Shown here piece after piece: positions 9,482 through 19,239 of a stretch of DNA of 38,933 nt (the stretch's first letter is position 1; each line of letters opens with the position of its first letter). The position numbers and the translations under genes are program-made. Under the pieces are notes generated by a model that saw nothing but the letters and a program-made list of their open reading frames with translations, was not told where the DNA came from and did not search any database. The DNA comes from Thermoplasmata archaeon. Its GTDB lineage: Archaea > Thermoplasmatota > Thermoplasmata > Halarchaeoplasmatales > Halarchaeoplasmataceae. Location: NCBI GenBank assembly GCA_003553085.1, contig PUPH01000088.1, forward strand, positions 1-38,933. The letters are read 5' to 3'.

Positions 9482-9955
9482 ATGGATATCAAATATCAAA
9501 AAAGACTCGCCGCGGAAATACTAAAATGCGGCGTGAATCGGGTTTGGGTAGACGATACCATGCTCGACGAAGTTATAGAAGCGATCACCCGCGAGGACGT
9601 TAGGAAGCTCATCAGCACTGGAGCCATCAAAAAGAAGCCGGTCAAGGGTAATTCTAAGGGCAGACATAGATATCTGAAAGAACAAAGGCGAAAAGGTCGT
9701 CGTAAGGGGCCCGGTAAACGTAGAGGCCACAAGTATGCCAGAACACCCAAGAAAAAGGACTGGATGAAGAGGATACGTGCCATACGAGACGAACTGAAGC
9801 ATCTACGCGAAGAAGGGCATATAGATCCTACGGTATACAGAAAATTTTACCTCCGCGCTAAAGGTGGAACTTTCGAGGACCGTTCGGATCTCATACTCCA
9901 CCTGAAGATGGCAGGGCATATAGACGAAGATTATGAATCAAAAGGTAGGTTATAA
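9482..9955 (+). CDS. rpl19e: 50S ribosomal protein L19e (eL19)
   Basis: YQKRLAAEILKCGVNRVWVDDTMLDEVIEAITREDVRKLISTGAIKKKPVKGNSKGRHR; ATG at 9482 preferred over GTG 9473. Confidence 0.96.
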   Translation: MDIKYQKRLAAEILKCGVNRVWVDDTMLDEVIEAITREDVRKLISTGAIKKKPVKGNSKGRHRYLKEQRRKGRRKGPGKRRGHKYARTPKKKDWMKRIRAIRDELKHLREEGHIDPTVYRKFYLRAKGGTFEDRSDLILHLKMAGHIDEDYESKGRL

Positions 9956-9956
9956 C

Positions 9957-10460
9957 ATGGGAGAAGGACCACGATACAGGATGAATCTAAGACGGCGTCG
10001 AGAAGGTAAAACAGATTATAGGCAGCGTCTTAGGATGCTGAAATCAGGTAAACCCCGAGCTTGTGTGAGGATCTCGAACAAACATGTAAGAATACAATTT
10101 ATCAAGTATGTGCCTGAAGGCGATGAAGTTCTATCAGCGACGAGCTCGTTGGAGTTGGATGATTTCGGATGGGATGGATACAGCAACAACATCCCGGCAT
10201 CGTATCTTGTTGGTTATCTTGCCGGAAAAAAGGCTCTCAAAGATGGCATAGGTGAGGCTGTACTCGATATAGGTCTTAATCATCCTCATCCCGGTGGACG
10301 TTTCTTTTCAGTACTAAAGGGTATGGTGGATGCAGGGGTGGATATACCCCACGGGTCTGAAGTTCTTCCCGACGGCTCTCGCCTCAAAGGAGAGCACATA
10401 AGTGACGAAGTCTCAAAGAACTTTGAAGAAGTTAAAACTAAATTGGAGGATTATTCATGA
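9957..10460 (+). CDS. rpl18: 50S ribosomal protein L18 (uL18)
   Basis: [56 protein letters not shown]. Confidence 0.96.
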   Translation: MGEGPRYRMNLRRRREGKTDYRQRLRMLKSGKPRACVRISNKHVRIQFIKYVPEGDEVLSATSSLELDDFGWDGYSNNIPASYLVGYLAGKKALKDGIGEAVLDIGLNHPHPGGRFFSVLKGMVDAGVDIPHGSEVLPDGSRLKGEHISDEVSKNFEEVKTKLEDYS

Positions 10461-11161
10461 ATGGCTGGGAGCCCAGAACTAGGTTGGGCCGTATGGTAAA
10501 GCGTGGTGAGATAACCACGATGGAGGATGCACTCGCCACCCGATACCCGATCAGAGAGCCAGAAATAGTCGATGTACTCTTCTCTGAATTGGATGATGAG
10601 GTTCTCGACGTAAACATGGTTCAAAGGATGACCGATTCTGGACGCAGAGTAAAGTTCACCGTGACCACCGTTGTCGGTAACAAAGATGGATATGTTGGTG
10701 TAGGTACGAGTAAAGGAAAGGAAGTAGGACCTACCATCCGGAAAAGTATCGACAATGCCAAGTTGAATATCGTGCGCATCAGGAGAGGCTGTGGATCATG
10801 GGAATGCGGCTGTGGGTCACCACATACCATTCCTTTCGAGATCACAGGAAAATCTGGTTCGGTCGAGATCACTTTGAAACCTGCACCACGTGGTATAGGA
10901 CTCGCGGCTGGAGATACGGCTAAATCTATACTCGAAGCCGCAGGTATAGAGGATATTTGGGGATTTTCCGCGGGTCAAACCCGAACCACTATAAATTATG
11001 CTAAAGCGGTTTTCAACGCATTGGAAAAAACCGCACGAATGAAGGTCAGCCAGGAGAAGGCTGAAGAACTAGGTATCGTCGCTGGTATCCCTGAGAAAAA
11101 ACAGGAGGGTACGACGCAGCAGAAAGACATGATCGACTTGGATGAAGGTGGTGAAGAATGA
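10457..11161 (+). CDS. rps5: 30S ribosomal protein S5 (uS5)
   Basis: [65 protein letters not shown]. Confidence 0.97.
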   Translation: MNGWEPRTRLGRMVKRGEITTMEDALATRYPIREPEIVDVLFSELDDEVLDVNMVQRMTDSGRRVKFTVTTVVGNKDGYVGVGTSKGKEVGPTIRKSIDNAKLNIVRIRRGCGSWECGCGSPHTIPFEITGKSGSVEITLKPAPRGIGLAAGDTAKSILEAAGIEDIWGFSAGQTRTTINYAKAVFNALEKTARMKVSQEKAEELGIVAGIPEKKQEGTTQQKDMIDLDEGGEE

Positions 11162-11640
11162 TGTATGCTGTTCTGAGGGTAAGAAGTTCATTCGAAAAAT
11201 CCCAAGGTCAGAGGAAAACATTAGAACAACTTCACATTACACGGGTCAATCACTGTTCGATACTACCAATAAACGGCTCTGTAGACGGTATGATAAAAAA
11301 AGTTAAACATCTAGTCACCTGGGGTGAGATCGAACCTCAAACTTTATCTACACTATTGAAGAACAGATCTTCCATAGATGGAGGCTTAGATGACGATCTC
11401 GTTTCGGAGCATACGGAGTACGGGACGGTTGACGAGTTCGCAGAGGCATTGATCTCAGGTGATGCTGATTTCTCCGATATGCCCGATCTAAAGAACCTAT
11501 TTAGACTTCATCCGCCACGGGGTGGATACAAAGGTGTCAAAAAACCCTATAAAAACGGTGGTACACTGGGTTACCGAGGAAAAGATATAAATACCATCCT
11601 CGAGAAAATGTTAGGACCAGAAGCAAACAAAGGTGAATAG
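11161..11640 (+). CDS. rpl30: 50S ribosomal protein L30 (uL30)
   Basis: [57 protein letters not shown]...RLHPPRGGYKGVKKPY. Confidence 0.95.
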   Translation: MYAVLRVRSSFEKSQGQRKTLEQLHITRVNHCSILPINGSVDGMIKKVKHLVTWGEIEPQTLSTLLKNRSSIDGGLDDDLVSEHTEYGTVDEFAEALISGDADFSDMPDLKNLFRLHPPRGGYKGVKKPYKNGGTLGYRGKDINTILEKMLGPEANKGE

Positions 11641-11641
11641 T

Positions 11642-12070
11642 ATGGGAAAGAAAAAGACAAAAAAACACAGAGGATCTCGCTCCCACGGTCGTGGAATAAA
11701 GGGCGGCCGGGGTGCTGGTGAACGCGGTGGTAGAGGCAAAGCCGGTTTACAGAAGCACAAGTGGATTTCAACAGTGAAAGAGGATCCCAATTATTTTGGA
11801 CCTAAAGGCTTTACAAGACCTCAGGGACTGGTCGAAGAAACAAAGACCATAAACATCCATGAAGTAGAGGAAAAGATGGAATACATGATCGAATCTGGCT
11901 TCGCAAAAAAAGAAGGGTCTATCTACCATGTTGACCTCTCAGAAGCAGGTTTTGATAAACTTTTAGGCGGCGGAAAAGCCAGATATCAAATGAAGATAAC
12001 GGTGCCAACCTCCAGTGATCGAGCTGTAGTCAAGGTTCAAGAAGCTGGAGGCGAGGTGGTAACCGATTGA
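11642..12070 (+). CDS. rpl15: 50S ribosomal protein L15 (uL15)
   Basis: KKTKKHRGSRSHGRGIKGGRGAGERGGRGKAGLQKHKW. Confidence 0.95.
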   Translation: MGKKKTKKHRGSRSHGRGIKGGRGAGERGGRGKAGLQKHKWISTVKEDPNYFGPKGFTRPQGLVEETKTINIHEVEEKMEYMIESGFAKKEGSIYHVDLSEAGFDKLLGGGKARYQMKITVPTSSDRAVVKVQEAGGEVVTD

Positions 12071-12092
12071 ATGAGTAAAGGAGCGAATAGAG

Positions 12093-13661
12093 ATGGCCAA
12101 GGATGAAAAGAGCCTGTTGTACAAGCTGAAACCCCTTGTAGATCGTATGCCCATGGTAAAAAAACCGGATGGGCATGTGCACTTCAAGCATAAGATAATG
12201 TACACGATACTGATCTTGCTGATCTACTTCGTCATGACCAATATAGTCATATATGGTCTTGACGCGGAAAGGACCCTCGATCTTTTTGAACAGTTCCGTG
12301 CAATATTTGCTGGGGAATCCGGCTCTTTCGTCCATTTAGGTATCACTCCCATAGTCAACGCTTCTATCATGATGCAGCTCTTTCAAGGAGCTGAGATAAT
12401 AAACCTCGACATGAAAGATGATGAGGATAAAGCACTTTATCAAAACACACAGAAATTCTTAGTCATAATCATGATCCTGGTACAGGCCATACCTCAGGCC
12501 TTCGGATATCTACATCCCAGTACTACTCTAGTTTCCAATATAGATGGTGTATTCGCTGGCCAGGGGATGATGCTCGCCCGGGTTATAATCGTATCTCAGA
12601 TCGCCATAGGCGGCTACTTCCTGTTCCTCATGGATGAGGTAGTGACCAAATGGGGTATCGGAAGCGGTATAAGTCTTTTCATCGTAGCCGGTGTGGCACA
12701 GGGGATCTTTACAGGTACCTTCAATTGGATGCCAGCACCAGGTGCCGAACAGGCAATCCCTTCAGGCGCCATACCCAAGACCATCCACATACTTCAAAAC
12801 AGCACATCAGCCGAGATCGCTAGAGGGGGCTTTGAAAGGATTCTCCTGGAACCTCCTAATCCATTGTTCGGTTTGATAACTACGATATTGATATTTTTGA
12901 TCATCGCATACGTAGAGTCTTCTAGGATAGAGCTTCCTCTATCTCATGGAAGGGCAAGAGGTGCAAGAGGTCGTTATCCCATCAAGCTGATATATACCTC
13001 AGTTATGCCCGTGATCTTGGTAGCGGCGTTGATGGCCAATATCAATCTGTTCGCAATGTTGTTCTACACAAATCCAACATTCCAGAGCTTCCCATTGCTA
13101 GGTGGACAGTGGTGGCTAGGTGTGTTCCCACCCGGCACCACCGAGCCTGTGGCCGGTGGGGCGTGGTATCTATCTAATATCAATGGTTTACATGAGTGGT
13201 TGCTTCCACTTATGTCGGATTCTTATGCTGCACAGTTTTCACAGCATGTACCATGGACATACACCAACGCTCAGATCATCGCACGTGTTGTCGTTCATTT
13301 CACTTTCATGACCGTAGCTTGTCTTCTTTTCGCTAACTTCTGGGTAAAAACTACCAATATGGACGCAGAATCAGTAGCGGAACAGATACAGGACAGCGGC
13401 ATGCAGATACCCGGTTTCAGAAGAGATCCAAGGGTTTTAAAACGTGTACTGGAAAGGTATATCCCCACCATCACTAGTTTCAGTGGGATATTTATGGGTG
13501 CATTAGCTGCAGGCTCGAACATGTTGGGCTCTGTCGGTAATGCAACCGGTACCAGTATATTCCTAGCAGTCAGCATACTTGTGCAGTTATATGAGCAGAT
13601 AGGCAAGGAACAGATGATGGAGATGCATCCTGTGCTGAGGGATTTCTTCGGTAGTCAGTAG
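12093..13661 (+). CDS. secY: Preprotein translocase subunit SecY (Sec61 alpha)
   Basis: 10-TM-like protein with LGITPIVNASIMMQLFQGAEIINLDM, ESSRIELPLSHGRARGARGRYPIKLIYTSVMPVILVAAL. Confidence 0.97.
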   Translation: MAKDEKSLLYKLKPLVDRMPMVKKPDGHVHFKHKIMYTILILLIYFVMTNIVIYGLDAERTLDLFEQFRAIFAGESGSFVHLGITPIVNASIMMQLFQGAEIINLDMKDDEDKALYQNTQKFLVIIMILVQAIPQAFGYLHPSTTLVSNIDGVFAGQGMMLARVIIVSQIAIGGYFLFLMDEVVTKWGIGSGISLFIVAGVAQGIFTGTFNWMPAPGAEQAIPSGAIPKTIHILQNSTSAEIARGGFERILLEPPNPLFGLITTILIFLIIAYVESSRIELPLSHGRARGARGRYPIKLIYTSVMPVILVAALMANINLFAMLFYTNPTFQSFPLLGGQWWLGVFPPGTTEPVAGGAWYLSNINGLHEWLLPLMSDSYAAQFSQHVPWTYTNAQIIARVVVHFTFMTVACLLFANFWVKTTNMDAESVAEQIQDSGMQIPGFRRDPRVLKRVLERYIPTITSFSGIFMGALAAGSNMLGSVGNATGTSIFLAVSILVQLYEQIGKEQMMEMHPVLRDFFGSQ

Positions 13662-13681
13662 TACCTTCGAGGTGTAGATCT

Positions 13682-14389
13682 ATGACCGACGAAGAAAATG
13701 AAACGGCTGAAGGGGAGGACGAAACCTCCCCCCAAGAACCTGTAACTTTGTTCAACTGGAAACGATTTGGGTACATGTTCTTGGCCATACTCACACTGAT
13801 GGTTTTCATCGATCAGGAATTGAGAACGGCCCTTGGTGAGGCGATAGGCCGCCCCATATTCGCCATAGCTGGTTTCGATGGACAGTACCCTCTGATAACT
13901 CTCATCGTTGCCGGTACAATCATGATCGTCTTCTCTACCATAGTAAGAGATCTTATGGTTGACTGGGTCGAGATGGCTGAGATACAGAAGAAAACATCTG
14001 CATTCAATAAAGAGAGGATGGAAGCTAAGATGGCGAATAAAACGTCTAAGGTGAAGAAACTAGAAAAGTTACAGCCTCAAATATCTCAGATGCAGATGAA
14101 GACCATGAAGCCACAATTTAAATCCATGATATTGACCATGATCGTTTTTATCACGGTCTTCTCAGCGATATGGACATTTCTAGAAGGTCTCCCGAATCAC
14201 ACATATGCGGTACCATGGGCTCTGAATGCGAATCTTTTGACCTATCTGGGACCCATAGCGATCTTCCCTCAATGGATATTAGTTTACATCTTGATATCCG
14301 CTCCGGTGGGTCAAGCTATAAGACTTGGATTGCAGATGGTTACATATAAAAAACGTCTGCATGAGATCGAAGAAGCGGGAGTCGCATGA
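13682..14389 (+). CDS. EMC3/TMCO1 family (DUF106) membrane insertase-like protein
   Basis: 3-TM protein with cytosolic coiled-coil region downstream of secY; sequence KPQFKSMILTMIVFITVFSAIWTFL; conserved synteny. Confidence 0.85.
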   Translation: MTDEENETAEGEDETSPQEPVTLFNWKRFGYMFLAILTLMVFIDQELRTALGEAIGRPIFAIAGFDGQYPLITLIVAGTIMIVFSTIVRDLMVDWVEMAEIQKKTSAFNKERMEAKMANKTSKVKKLEKLQPQISQMQMKTMKPQFKSMILTMIVFITVFSAIWTFLEGLPNHTYAVPWALNANLLTYLGPIAIFPQWILVYILISAPVGQAIRLGLQMVTYKKRLHEIEEAGVA

Positions 14390-14931
14390 ACGAGATGATA
14401 GTGACCATAAGTGGGTTGCCTGGTAGCGGCACCTCAACGGCGGCAAATCTACTCAAGGAGTCTACGGGGATGGAAGTGATAAATAGTGGAGATGTTTTCC
14501 GAAAGATGGCCAAGGAGCGAGGGGTTTCTTTGACTGAATTCGGACGTATAGCGGAAAAGGACCCTTCCATAGATAACGAATTAGATGACAGAATGCTAGA
14601 ACAGGTGGAACCTGGGATAATACTTGAAGGTAGGCTGACTGGACAGCTTCTCCATAAAGAGGATGTGCCGGCCTTTAAAGTTTGGTTGGAAGCTCCTTTG
14701 GATGTTAGGGTAGAGCGAATCGCTGATAGAGAAGGTTCGAAACCGGAAGATATACGCGAGTTCGTCATCGACAGGGAAAGAAGTGAGTTCAAACGGTACC
14801 GTGAATATTACGGTATCGACATGGCTGATAAAGATATATATGATCTAGTGATAGATTCAGACAAGAATGATCCCGATGAGATCGTTGAAAAGATAATTGA
14901 GGTGGGTGGGATTGAAGTACGTGATAGATGA
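14386..14931 (+). CDS. cmk: Cytidylate kinase
   Basis: MIVTISGLPGSGTSTAANLLKESTGMEVINSGDVFRKMAKERGVSLTEFGR; P-loop GLPGSGTS. Confidence 0.93.
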   Translation: MNEMIVTISGLPGSGTSTAANLLKESTGMEVINSGDVFRKMAKERGVSLTEFGRIAEKDPSIDNELDDRMLEQVEPGIILEGRLTGQLLHKEDVPAFKVWLEAPLDVRVERIADREGSKPEDIREFVIDRERSEFKRYREYYGIDMADKDIYDLVIDSDKNDPDEIVEKIIEVGGIEVRDR

Positions 14932-15868
14932 AGTCAATACGGTTTCTCCATACGGAATATTTCCCAAAGAAAGAAATCTTGAGGACCTGATACCAAGATC
15001 ATTGGTTATATTAGATAAGCCATCCGGACCCACAAGTCACCAGGTTTCATCCTGGGTTCAGGATATTTGTGGTATGAAAGCTGGTCACAGTGGAACTTTA
15101 GATCCCAATGTGACCGGAGTTTTGCCCATGGGCCTAGGTAGTTCTGTAAGGGTCATCGATCTGCTTCACGCGGCCTCCAAGGAGTACATCGCGGCTGTAA
15201 GGTTTCACAGTTCTATCTCCAATGACGAAGTTTCATCCATCGTAGAAGATTTCACCGGGGAGATCTATCAGATGCCTCCCGTTCGTTCTGGAGTCAAAAG
15301 ACGGATGAGATCGAGGGTGATACACGGTTTGGAGATACTTGATCACCATGGACAGGAGTATCTACTTAGGGTAAGGTGTCAATCCGGTACCTATGTAAGG
15401 ACTCTATGTAAAGACATGGGAAAGGTGGCTGGAACAGGAGCACATATGATGGAGCTGAGGAGAACAGAGGCCGGTGGTTTTACTGAAGAACAGAGCTGTT
15501 CGCTACATGATCTACGAGATGCGTTTGAGTTTTACAAAGAAGATGATGGATCCTGGTTAAGCGATCTGTTGTTGCCTTATGAGAGTGCGCTCGAAATATA
15601 TCCCAAGATGATCATCAAAGATACTGCAGCCGGCAGTGTTTTGAACGGTGCTGATCTCGCCGTTCCGGGTATATTAAAGATGGACGGATTTTATCGTGAT
15701 GATAAAGTTGTGATCTTTTCTGCTAAAGGCGAAGGTTTGGCTTTTGGTCAAGCTCTCTTCGATGCCCAGGATATCGTAGATAAGCAGGAAGGACTGGTGG
15801 TTAGAACTGAAAGAGTCTTCAATCCTGTTGGAGAATATCCAAGAAGATGGAAAGAACATAAATATTAG
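14912..15868 (+). CDS. cbf5: tRNA/rRNA pseudouridine synthase Cbf5/TruB (start uncertain within overlap with cmk)
   Basis: VILDKPSGPTSHQVSSWVQDICGMKAGHSGTLDPNVTGVLPMGLG plus PUA-like C-terminus. Confidence 0.93.
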   Translation: MKYVIDEVNTVSPYGIFPKERNLEDLIPRSLVILDKPSGPTSHQVSSWVQDICGMKAGHSGTLDPNVTGVLPMGLGSSVRVIDLLHAASKEYIAAVRFHSSISNDEVSSIVEDFTGEIYQMPPVRSGVKRRMRSRVIHGLEILDHHGQEYLLRVRCQSGTYVRTLCKDMGKVAGTGAHMMELRRTEAGGFTEEQSCSLHDLRDAFEFYKEDDGSWLSDLLLPYESALEIYPKMIIKDTAAGSVLNGADLAVPGILKMDGFYRDDKVVIFSAKGEGLAFGQALFDAQDIVDKQEGLVVRTERVFNPVGEYPRRWKEHKY

Positions 15869-15901
15869 TGAATTATCTAGGTCCTTTCGGAAACACCAAA
15901 T

Positions 15902-16005
15902 GCCGAGATAGCCCAGTCTGGTAAGGCGCGAGCTTGGAGACCTAGAGATGGGCCGATCAGCTCGTGGTGCCCTGCACCTCGGGGGTTCGAATCCCTCTCT
16001 CGGCG
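15902..16005 (+). tRNA. tRNA-Ser (anticodon GGA) with 19-nt intron at 15940-15958
   Basis: Acceptor GCCGAGA/TCTCGGC, T arm GGGGGTTCGAATCCCTC, type II variable arm GGTGC-CCT-GCACC, anticodon loop TT-GGA-GA interrupted after position 37; CCA not encoded. Confidence 0.95.
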
Positions 16006-16219
16006 TTCTTTCCTTATACTTTTTAAAAAACTTCAGTTAGGGATCCGTGGGAGCATCTCGACGGTGATTTGAGAAAGCCACCAACTTTGATTATAGGAAA
16101 TGATTACAAAGTAGTGGGTAAAGAAATATCAGAACCGACTAAGGGATAAAGGACCTCTAGAAGATGATATATTTGATAGAAAAAGCCTTCCTGTGAACGT
16201 ACTACATGAACTCATCACT

Positions 16220-16231
16220 CTTATATATAAG
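16220..16231 (+). promoter_or_regulatory. Palindromic TATA box CTTATATATAAG upstream of flavoprotein gene
   Basis: TATA about 38 nt upstream of ATG 16263; supports start at 16263 rather than track start 16206. Confidence 0.6.
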
Positions 16232-16262
16232 TGAGTGTCATGCAATCCAAGGAGAAATCAAG

Positions 16263-17636
16263 ATGGATCTAGTAGTACTCAATGGAAGCCCGAAAAGTGA
16301 TGATAGCATAACACTTCACTATGTGAAGTACTTGGAGAAAAAATATCCGCAACATAATTTTATCAAGCATCATGTTGGTAATAAGATAAAGTCCATACTG
16401 AAGGACAAAAAGAAGTTTGAATCGATCTTAAATGACGTAAGCAGGTCCGACGGGGTCATCTGGTCTGTTCCCGTTTACACATGTACCGTTCCCTCTCAGC
16501 TCATATTTTTTATAGACCGTATATTTGATGAAGGTTATGAGGACGTTTTTGAAGGGAAATACTGTACGGCGATAACTACTTCAGCAAAATTTTATGATCA
16601 TACAGCCCACAATTATTTGAAAGCTAGTTCGGAAGACATGGGTATGAAATACGTGGATGGTTTTTCTGCGATGATGTATGATCTTTTGGAAGATGACAAA
16701 AGGAAGGACTTCAGAAAATTTTCAGAGATCTTTTTTAGATACATCAAGGATCGAGCTAAACCACCAAAAGAGTTCTTCTCTGTCCAAGATAGTGATTTTT
16801 CTTATGAACCGAGAGACGTGAGAAATGTTTCCAAGAAAAAAAAGGATTACGATATAATCTTGATCTCTGACCATACAGATGAAGATGAGAATCTAAAACG
16901 TATGATAGGTGTTTTTGTCAAATCAATGAAATATAAGGTAAAGGTATTCAATCTCCATGACATAGAGGTCAAAGGAGGATGTCTAGGATGTGTCAGATGC
17001 GTGAACACCGCTTCCTGCGTCTACAAAGACCAGCACGAGGATTTTTACGAGAAAAATATCAAACCGGCAGATGCGGTGGTGTACGCTACGAAGATAAAAA
17101 ATAGGAGTTTATCTGCTCGATGGGAGCAGTTTTACGACCGAAGTTTCTACAACGGTCACTGTCCACGAACCATGGGGCAGCAATTAGGGTATATCATCTC
17201 TGGTCCTTTGAAACAGAACCCCAATATCAAAGAGATACTCAAATCTAGAAACGAGATGGGGCTGACGAATCTAGTGGGTATCGTAACCGACGAGGCAGAA
17301 GATTCCCATCTGATCACCGACCTGATACAGCAGTTCTCACGCGACTTCTCCTGGTCCTTAGAGAATGATTTCATGCGACCCTATACTTGCCGCAGAGAAG
17401 GTGGTCACAAAATATTTCGTGATCTGATATATGAGATGAAATTTGTCTTCACCCAGGACCACAAATTCTACAAAAAACATGACCTATATGACTTTCCCCA
17501 GAACAAGTATAAAACCAGGATCAAAAATTTCTTCTTGAAGATACTGCTCAATACGCCGGGGATAAAAGAAAAAGCACAAGAAAAGATGACTGAATATATG
17601 ATCATGCCTTTGGAAGAAGTGATAGATAATGCCTGA
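16263..17636 (+). CDS. Two-domain flavodoxin-like / iron-sulfur flavoprotein-like NAD(P)H-dependent oxidoreductase
   Basis: N-terminal MDLVVLNGSPKSDDS flavodoxin-like loop and VPVYTCTVPSQLIFFIDR; second half DYDIILISDHTDED...GGCLGCVRCVNTASC, with CX2CX2CX5C cysteine motif; RBS AAGGAGA. Confidence 0.75.
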   Translation: MDLVVLNGSPKSDDSITLHYVKYLEKKYPQHNFIKHHVGNKIKSILKDKKKFESILNDVSRSDGVIWSVPVYTCTVPSQLIFFIDRIFDEGYEDVFEGKYCTAITTSAKFYDHTAHNYLKASSEDMGMKYVDGFSAMMYDLLEDDKRKDFRKFSEIFFRYIKDRAKPPKEFFSVQDSDFSYEPRDVRNVSKKKKDYDIILISDHTDEDENLKRMIGVFVKSMKYKVKVFNLHDIEVKGGCLGCVRCVNTASCVYKDQHEDFYEKNIKPADAVVYATKIKNRSLSARWEQFYDRSFYNGHCPRTMGQQLGYIISGPLKQNPNIKEILKSRNEMGLTNLVGIVTDEAEDSHLITDLIQQFSRDFSWSLENDFMRPYTCRREGGHKIFRDLIYEMKFVFTQDHKFYKKHDLYDFPQNKYKTRIKNFFLKILLNTPGIKEKAQEKMTEYMIMPLEEVIDNA

Positions 17637-17804
17637 TTCTGAGATCCCTTGGCGAACAATCCTTCGATCTAATCGATCAAAAAATAACATCTTTTCTATC
17701 GAATATATTTTACACAATCGAGTAGAAATTATGAAAAACTTAAATAATACCATATAGTGCACCTGTTGGAGAGTTCGAGAGGATTCTTTAGGAGAAAGGA
17801 TAAG

Positions 17805-18386
17805 ATGGTGAAACGAAAAAAACCAAGAAAGAAAGAGATAAAGGGAACCACTATGGTTACCGGATTTGCGTTCATCGCAATTGGGATCATAGTTTTAGTA
17901 GCTATGTTCATGGCACCTTGGATAACAGAGGTTATTGATGGTGAAAGTGAAAGTTTTTACTATAGTGATACCGCATCAGGTAGCGTTGTAAGAACACAGG
18001 GAAGGCTGTTAATAGCCTCATCTATAGGGATAATTGCTCTAGGTGCGGTAATAATATTTTCATTATTCTTAAGAGAAACTGAAGTTATCACAAAAAACAC
18101 ATCTAAGTGGATCAACTATACATCTCAGAACTTTTTGCTGGTACCTGCATTAGGGCTGATATACGTAGGCGCTTCAAATAAGGCTTATATGGTCAATGTG
18201 ATCAGGACTATGTTGGATACTAGTGGTGAATACAGTGCGTGGTTTCCATCGCCCTTGATAGTTCTTGCTTTCGGTATTGCATGCTTTATGATGGGTATCC
18301 GTGGATCCAAAAAGGAACTAAAATCGATCAAGTTCGATGAGTTAAACGAAAAGAAGATTAGCAAAAAGTACAGAGGGGGTGAGTAG
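17805..18386 (+). CDS. Hypothetical 4-TM membrane protein
   Basis: Four hydrophobic segments; RBS AGGAGAAAGG before ATG 17805. Confidence 0.7.
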   Translation: MVKRKKPRKKEIKGTTMVTGFAFIAIGIIVLVAMFMAPWITEVIDGESESFYYSDTASGSVVRTQGRLLIASSIGIIALGAVIIFSLFLRETEVITKNTSKWINYTSQNFLLVPALGLIYVGASNKAYMVNVIRTMLDTSGEYSAWFPSPLIVLAFGIACFMMGIRGSKKELKSIKFDELNEKKISKKYRGGE

Positions 18387-19217
18387 ATGAAAGTCACTCC
18401 AAAACTGCTTCAGAATATGTCTATATCTCTTATATACATATCACTGATCGGCTTGTTATTATCATGGGTATTACCATGGATGGTAAGACCTTATCCTGAA
18501 TATGATTATTGGTTTATCCGCTTTAATATGTCTGAGCTTGAAAATCAATCATTCTATTATATCTTCGACTATGTGGTATACACGGAATTAGCATTTTTCG
18601 GTGCCTTGATCTGTGGGTTGTTTGTAAAGGTCGGAGTGGCCATGAAAAACAAGAGTAAAAAGCTTTCAAATTACTTGATGTTGGGTATCATCCCTAATCT
18701 GGCCTTTTCCATAATCGCAGTGGCTTTTTCAGTATGGACTATCTTTAGACTTACCGGGATAAACGATTCGTCATACGAGATGGGGTTCAATTATGGACCT
18801 CTTATGATGTCCGTCGTCTTGCTGATAGTATCTGCTATAATGACCGTTATGGTGGTACCGAGATCACTAAAATCTCTAAAGCGTGAAAAAGAGAAGGCGA
18901 TGGATCATGGTCCGATGTATCCAAATGGTCAGATGATGAACCAGCCCATGAATCAGCCGGTCGATCAACAAACGAACCAACCGATGACCCAGCCTTACGA
19001 CGATCAACAGGTGCCCGAACAGCCATCTAACTTGCGCTGTCCTCAGTGTGGTGATGAACATGATGAAGAAGTGTTAGTTTGTAGTTCTTGCGATGCAAAC
19101 CTGAGCAAAAAGTGTCCCAGCTGTGAGATGTTGGTAAACATAAATGTACAGGAATGCCCTCAGTGCGGGTTCGATGGCAGCGATACAGTCGGTATGGACG
19201 ATGTAAAAGATTATTAA
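18387..19217 (+). CDS. 4-TM membrane protein with Q/N/P-rich linker and C-terminal double zinc ribbon
   Basis: Hydrophobic N-terminal half; MMNQPMNQPVDQQTNQPMTQP linker; CPQCG...CSSCD...CPSCE...CPQCG. Confidence 0.8.
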   Translation: MKVTPKLLQNMSISLIYISLIGLLLSWVLPWMVRPYPEYDYWFIRFNMSELENQSFYYIFDYVVYTELAFFGALICGLFVKVGVAMKNKSKKLSNYLMLGIIPNLAFSIIAVAFSVWTIFRLTGINDSSYEMGFNYGPLMMSVVLLIVSAIMTVMVVPRSLKSLKREKEKAMDHGPMYPNGQMMNQPMNQPVDQQTNQPMTQPYDDQQVPEQPSNLRCPQCGDEHDEEVLVCSSCDANLSKKCPSCEMLVNINVQECPQCGFDGSDTVGMDDVKDY

Positions 19218-19239
19218 TGAGATACCCGATTTGGTAACC

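Noticed and set aside
16030-16147. Possible gene remnant in the spacer after tRNA-Ser (open frame ...DPWEHLDGDLRKPPTLIIGNDYKVVGKEISEPTKG*)
   Set aside because: No start codon and too short to assign; glutaredoxin-like flavour is only an impression. BLASTx would be needed
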